Source: a bacterium UBP7_UBA7824
GTDB lineage: Bacteria; UBP7; UBA6624
Direction: 5' to 3'
NCBI GenBank assembly: GCA_002501535.1
Contig: DLTY01000049.1
Location: 4,080-22,517 of the forward strand
Length of the DNA: 18,438 nucleotides
Below, one piece after another: positions 15,584-18,438 of this stretch. The notes below the pieces were generated by a model. That model was given only the letters and a program-made list of their open reading frames with translations. It did no database searches and was not told the DNA's origin. A program made the translations under genes and the position numbers. Within the stretch, counting starts at the first letter, position 1. Each line of letters opens with the position of its first letter.

Positions 15584-18419
15584 AATCCATTCCCAGTTCA
15601 TCAAAAACAAAAGCCCATGTATCTGCTAATTCTTCAATTACTTTATGCAATGGTTTTCCAGCTCCATGACCAGCATTTTTTTCGACTCGCAAGAGGGTCA
15701 GTGATTCTGGGTGTAGCTCCTGAACAAGCGCAGCAAATTTTCGTGCATGTAGCGGATCTACCCTTGTATCATGATCAGCAGTTTTCAAAAGAAGGTTAGG
15801 CCATTCTTCGGTTGATGGAACATTATGGTAAGGACTGTATGCATGCAGCCATTCAAAGTCTTCTTTCCTATCAGGATCTCCGTATTCAGCTCTCCATAAA
15901 CTTGCAATTAGGAATTTAGGGAATCGCACCATATCCAGTAATGGAACGTCACAAATTACAGCTTTAAAAAGCTCTGGTCTTTGTGTCATTGTTGCACCGA
16001 CCAATAAACCACCATTGCTACCGCCAGAGATTACTATCTTTTTTGAGTTTGTATATTCGTTTTCCATCAACCATTCAGCAGCTGAAATAAAGTCATCAAA
16101 AGTGTTTTGTTTATTTTCCAACATGCCATCATTATGCCATGCAGAACCATACTCACTACCACCTCTTAAATTTGGAAGAGCAAAAATTCCACCACTTTCC
16201 AAAAATGGAATTATGCTTGATCGAAATCCGGGAGTTTGCGAGATTGCAAATCCACCATAACCATGTAGGAATGTCGGATTATTTCCATTGAGAACAATGC
16301 CTTCTTTGTGAACTATAAACATTGTCACAATAGTCCCATCTTTTGATTCATACTCAACCTGTTTAACGATTATGTCATCAGTGTTAGCGTTAGATTTATT
16401 TTCCTCCCAGGTGATTGTTTTATTCGTCTTGTTGTCCCATCTGTAGATTGTTGTTGGTGAATTAAATGAAGTGTATGAATAATAGTAAGGACCCTGTTCT
16501 TTTCTTGCACTAAATGTTCCAATACTTCCAATACCAGGAAGTGGAACATCAGATATTTTATTTGTTTCAGGATCTAATAATTTCATTACATGGTGTGCTT
16601 TTTCCATGTATCTAAGCACTATTTTTCCACCTGCCCACCAAGCATCAAACATATTTACACCTGGCTCCAAAATCAAAGTCCATTTATCTTTTTGAATTTT
16701 TGCATCATCGAGCTCAATACTCCAAAGCATGCCATTCGGGTTATCTTCACTTGTTTCACTTGTGTAAAAAAAATCATCCTTGAAAAACATTTGACCATAA
16801 TATGTTTTGCGGTTCATTTCTGTAATTGGGATTATTTCATTCGAAGTTTTTAAATTTTTGATGAAAATTTGACTTGTATCCCAGCCATTCCATGCATTTA
16901 AGATCAGCCATTCGCCATTATCGCTCACCAAAGGCACTGGCCATTCTTCTTTTACCCTGTCTTCTCCAAAAATATATTCATCATCCATCCAGTCATCACC
17001 CATCTTATGAAAATATATTTTTCGATAATAGTCTTCATCTCCTGCAGGGACTGTTCCTGGAACAGGCCATCTGCCATAAAAAAATCCTGAATTATCTGGT
17101 AGCCATGCTGGTGAACCCCAACGTGCGTACGGGATTTCGTCCTTGTACTTGTAGCCATCTTCAATTCTTTTAATGTGGATTGTTGATTTTTCATCTCCAT
17201 TTTCGCTAACACCATAAGCTATATGGGTTCCGTCAGGAGATATGCTGTACCAATCAAGACTTGTAGTGCCTTTTTCATTCCATGAATTTGGATCAAGAAG
17301 AATTGTCCCCAATCCATCATTTGGATTTAATTTTTCTTGGATCGGGTGTTTATCTGAATTTGGATAATTCTTCCAGAAAAGTACGGAATGATTCTGTCCA
17401 GCTTTTCTTTCTGACCAAAACATACGATTTCCAAAAAATGTAGGAGCACCAGTGCTGTCGTTACTTGTAAGTTTTTCAAAACTATGTTTTAATTTTTCAT
17501 AGTTTTTCAAATCATGCAAATATGTTCTGGCTTGCTTGTCCTGCATATCAGACCATGCAAGCACTTTATCAGACTCTCCATCCTCCAACCATCTGTAATT
17601 ATCTGTAATTTCAACACCATGGATATTCTCTATGACTGGAATTTTTTCTGTTTTTGCAAGTGTATCAACAATTGCTTTTGCAACATCTGAACCCCTTGCT
17701 CTAACTGATCTGCTTTGTTCCATATGTATGAATCTTCCACTTGCTTTTTGTGCAGATATCAAACATGGCTCAGATACCCCGTTGATATCTCTACCTTGAA
17801 CATTGGTGCTACCACATAAGTGAAGTTTTCTTGTTGCTCCCTCGTATTCATTACATGTTGTCACACTTTCATTTTTGAATCTTTTTGAAAGATTCTCAGC
17901 CAATCTAGCAACAACACTTTCTTTTGAAGTCTGTAACGAGGTGCCGTCTGAAAGGCTGATCCCTTTGGCAGCCATGCCATGAATGCTTATAGTTATTGAT
18001 TCAGGAAAAGCTTCATTTGCTTTTTTATGCATTGTATGAAAAAGCGTTCTGTCGTTATGTGCAGGATCTGATATTCCATACGCCTGTCTTTCATTTCTTG
18101 AGCATGCTGTTGTTGTTCCTGAACAACCGGAAGGTTTTTTATTTGTGCATCTATGTGTACCACTAATGATTAAAACTTTTGCATTTGCATCTTGGAATAT
18201 TTCCAAACTTTGTTTTAGCGTTCCATCAAATATTGGATGCGGTGTTTCCAAAATCAAATCCAAGCCCTTTTTTCTCAAAAGCATCCAAGGCAAACCTTTC
18301 TCCAGTGGTTGCCATTGATAAATTTTATTTTTTTTATCAACACACAACGTATAACCAAATTGTTCTGCTTTTTCGACAGCTAAATCAAATTGGTTTTCAA
18401 GAAAGTAATCAAATGACAT
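15573..18419 (-). CDS. Prolyl oligopeptidase (S9A) with an extra N-terminal domain; start possibly outside the window
   Basis: Serine peptidase cutting peptides after proline, 948 residues from the ATG at 18419. The C-terminal part is a classic S9A enzyme: HGVEITDNYRWLED at 267-280 opens the propeller region (about 265-690), then the hydrolase domain with HGYGGF (719-724) and LRGGSEYG (751-758). The triad is Ser801 (GGSNGG), Asp884 (HDTRVDP) and His918 (NAGHGAG). Standard enzymes are about 680-720 residues; the extra 250 or so form an N-terminal domain with SGTHRC (86-91), SDPAHNDRTLF (117-127), SIHGMA (145-150) and HMEQSRS (232-238), plus cysteines at 91, 99, 106, 189, 202 and 219. I do not recognise it with certainty; a zinc amidohydrolase or peptidase-like fold is possible. 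The frame has no stop between the ATG and the window edge, so the protein may be longer and could have a signal peptide. Confidence 0.92.
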   Translation of the reverse strand: MSFDYFLENQFDLAVEKAEQFGYTLCVDKKNKIYQWQPLEKGLPWMLLRKKGLDLILETPHPIFDGTLKQSLEIFQDANAKVLIISGTHRCTNKKPSGCSGTTTACSRNERQAYGISDPAHNDRTLFHTMHKKANEAFPESITISIHGMAAKGISLSDGTSLQTSKESVVARLAENLSKRFKNESVTTCNEYEGATRKLHLCGSTNVQGRDINGVSEPCLISAQKASGRFIHMEQSRSVRARGSDVAKAIVDTLAKTEKIPVIENIHGVEITDNYRWLEDGESDKVLAWSDMQDKQARTYLHDLKNYEKLKHSFEKLTSNDSTGAPTFFGNRMFWSERKAGQNHSVLFWKNYPNSDKHPIQEKLNPNDGLGTILLDPNSWNEKGTTSLDWYSISPDGTHIAYGVSENGDEKSTIHIKRIEDGYKYKDEIPYARWGSPAWLPDNSGFFYGRWPVPGTVPAGDEDYYRKIYFHKMGDDWMDDEYIFGEDRVKEEWPVPLVSDNGEWLILNAWNGWDTSQIFIKNLKTSNEIIPITEMNRKTYYGQMFFKDDFFYTSETSEDNPNGMLWSIELDDAKIQKDKWTLILEPGVNMFDAWWAGGKIVLRYMEKAHHVMKLLDPETNKISDVPLPGIGSIGTFSARKEQGPYYYSYTSFNSPTTIYRWDNKTNKTITWEENKSNANTDDIIVKQVEYESKDGTIVTMFIVHKEGIVLNGNNPTFLHGYGGFAISQTPGFRSSIIPFLESGGIFALPNLRGGSEYGSAWHNDGMLENKQNTFDDFISAAEWLMENEYTNSKKIVISGGSNGGLLVGATMTQRPELFKAVICDVPLLDMVRFPKFLIASLWRAEYGDPDRKEDFEWLHAYSPYHNVPSTEEWPNLLLKTADHDTRVDPLHARKFAALVQELHPESLTLLRVEKNAGHGAGKPLHKVIEELADTWAFVFDELGMDFNP

Positions 18420-18438
18420 TTCCCATGATTTTTTTAAA

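Noticed and set aside
15577..15588. GGATT-AA-AATCC inverted repeat at the ctaG / peptidase junction as a terminator
   Set aside because: The stem is only five pairs with a two-base loop and no T-run follows on either strand; it is also coding for both proteins.
16590..17215. Several open frames of 80-100 codons inside the peptidase gene on both strands
   Set aside because: They all lie within the conserved propeller region of the peptidase and lack start signals or family features.
1..18438. CRISPR arrays, insertion sequences, attachment sites, rRNA
   Set aside because: No spaced direct repeats, transposase or integrase motifs, terminal inverted repeats or rRNA-like stretches were seen. The tRNA-Leu shows no duplicated 3' end nearby that would suggest an integrated element.
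1..18438. Archaeal origin (for example marine Euryarchaeota, which also carry blue copper proteins and large peptidases)
   Set aside because: Strong Shine-Dalgarno sites, sigma70-like boxes, Sco plus CtaG and an MdlAB-type exporter fit a bacterium better. This was judged by eye and a phylogeny of gyrA or ctaD would settle it.

Overview
The window reads as a compact, AT-rich stretch of chromosome from an aerobic bacterium. Bacterial origin is supported by Shine-Dalgarno sites ahead of several genes, a bacterial-type gyrase A, an asymmetric ABC exporter pair and a tRNA-Leu without an encoded CCA. The low GC, streamlined gene packing and gene mix would suit an uncultured marine lineage, but I cannot assign a phylum from sequence alone. 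There are no mobile elements, CRISPR arrays or rRNA genes, and no gene-free stretch longer than about 120 bases.

Layout. Positions 1-805 (minus) hold the N-terminal two thirds or so of a malic enzyme that runs off the left edge. Divergent from it, 860-4389 (plus) encodes two ABC exporter half-transporters that overlap at ATGA and form a heterodimer with one degenerate ATP site. A tRNA-Leu(UAG) at 4390-4472 (minus) directly abuts the second exporter's stop codon. GyrA (4590-7415, plus) is unusually long because its C-terminal propeller carries an insertion of about 125 residues. An unrecognised gene (about 7384-7965, plus) overlaps its end.

The centre is a complete cytochrome c oxidase locus. 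A Sco copper chaperone (7968-8585, minus) is divergent from an operon (8630-15583, plus) in the order ctaA-ctaB-ctaC-ctaD-ctaE-ctaF-ctaG. CtaA and CtaB make haem A, CtaC to CtaF are the oxidase subunits, Sco serves the CuA site, and CtaG probably serves CuB. CtaC carries a fused cytochrome c (caa3 type). CtaF is a subunit IV fused to an azurin-like blue copper domain with all four side-chain copper ligands and the azurin disulfide cysteines. The oxidase may therefore have two tethered periplasmic electron carriers, and this is the most striking feature of the window.

The right end (15573-18419, minus) is an S9A prolyl oligopeptidase with an intact Ser-Asp-His triad. It has an extra N-terminal domain of about 250 residues, rich in Cys and His, that I cannot name. 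Its reading frame stays open to the window edge, so the true start may lie outside.
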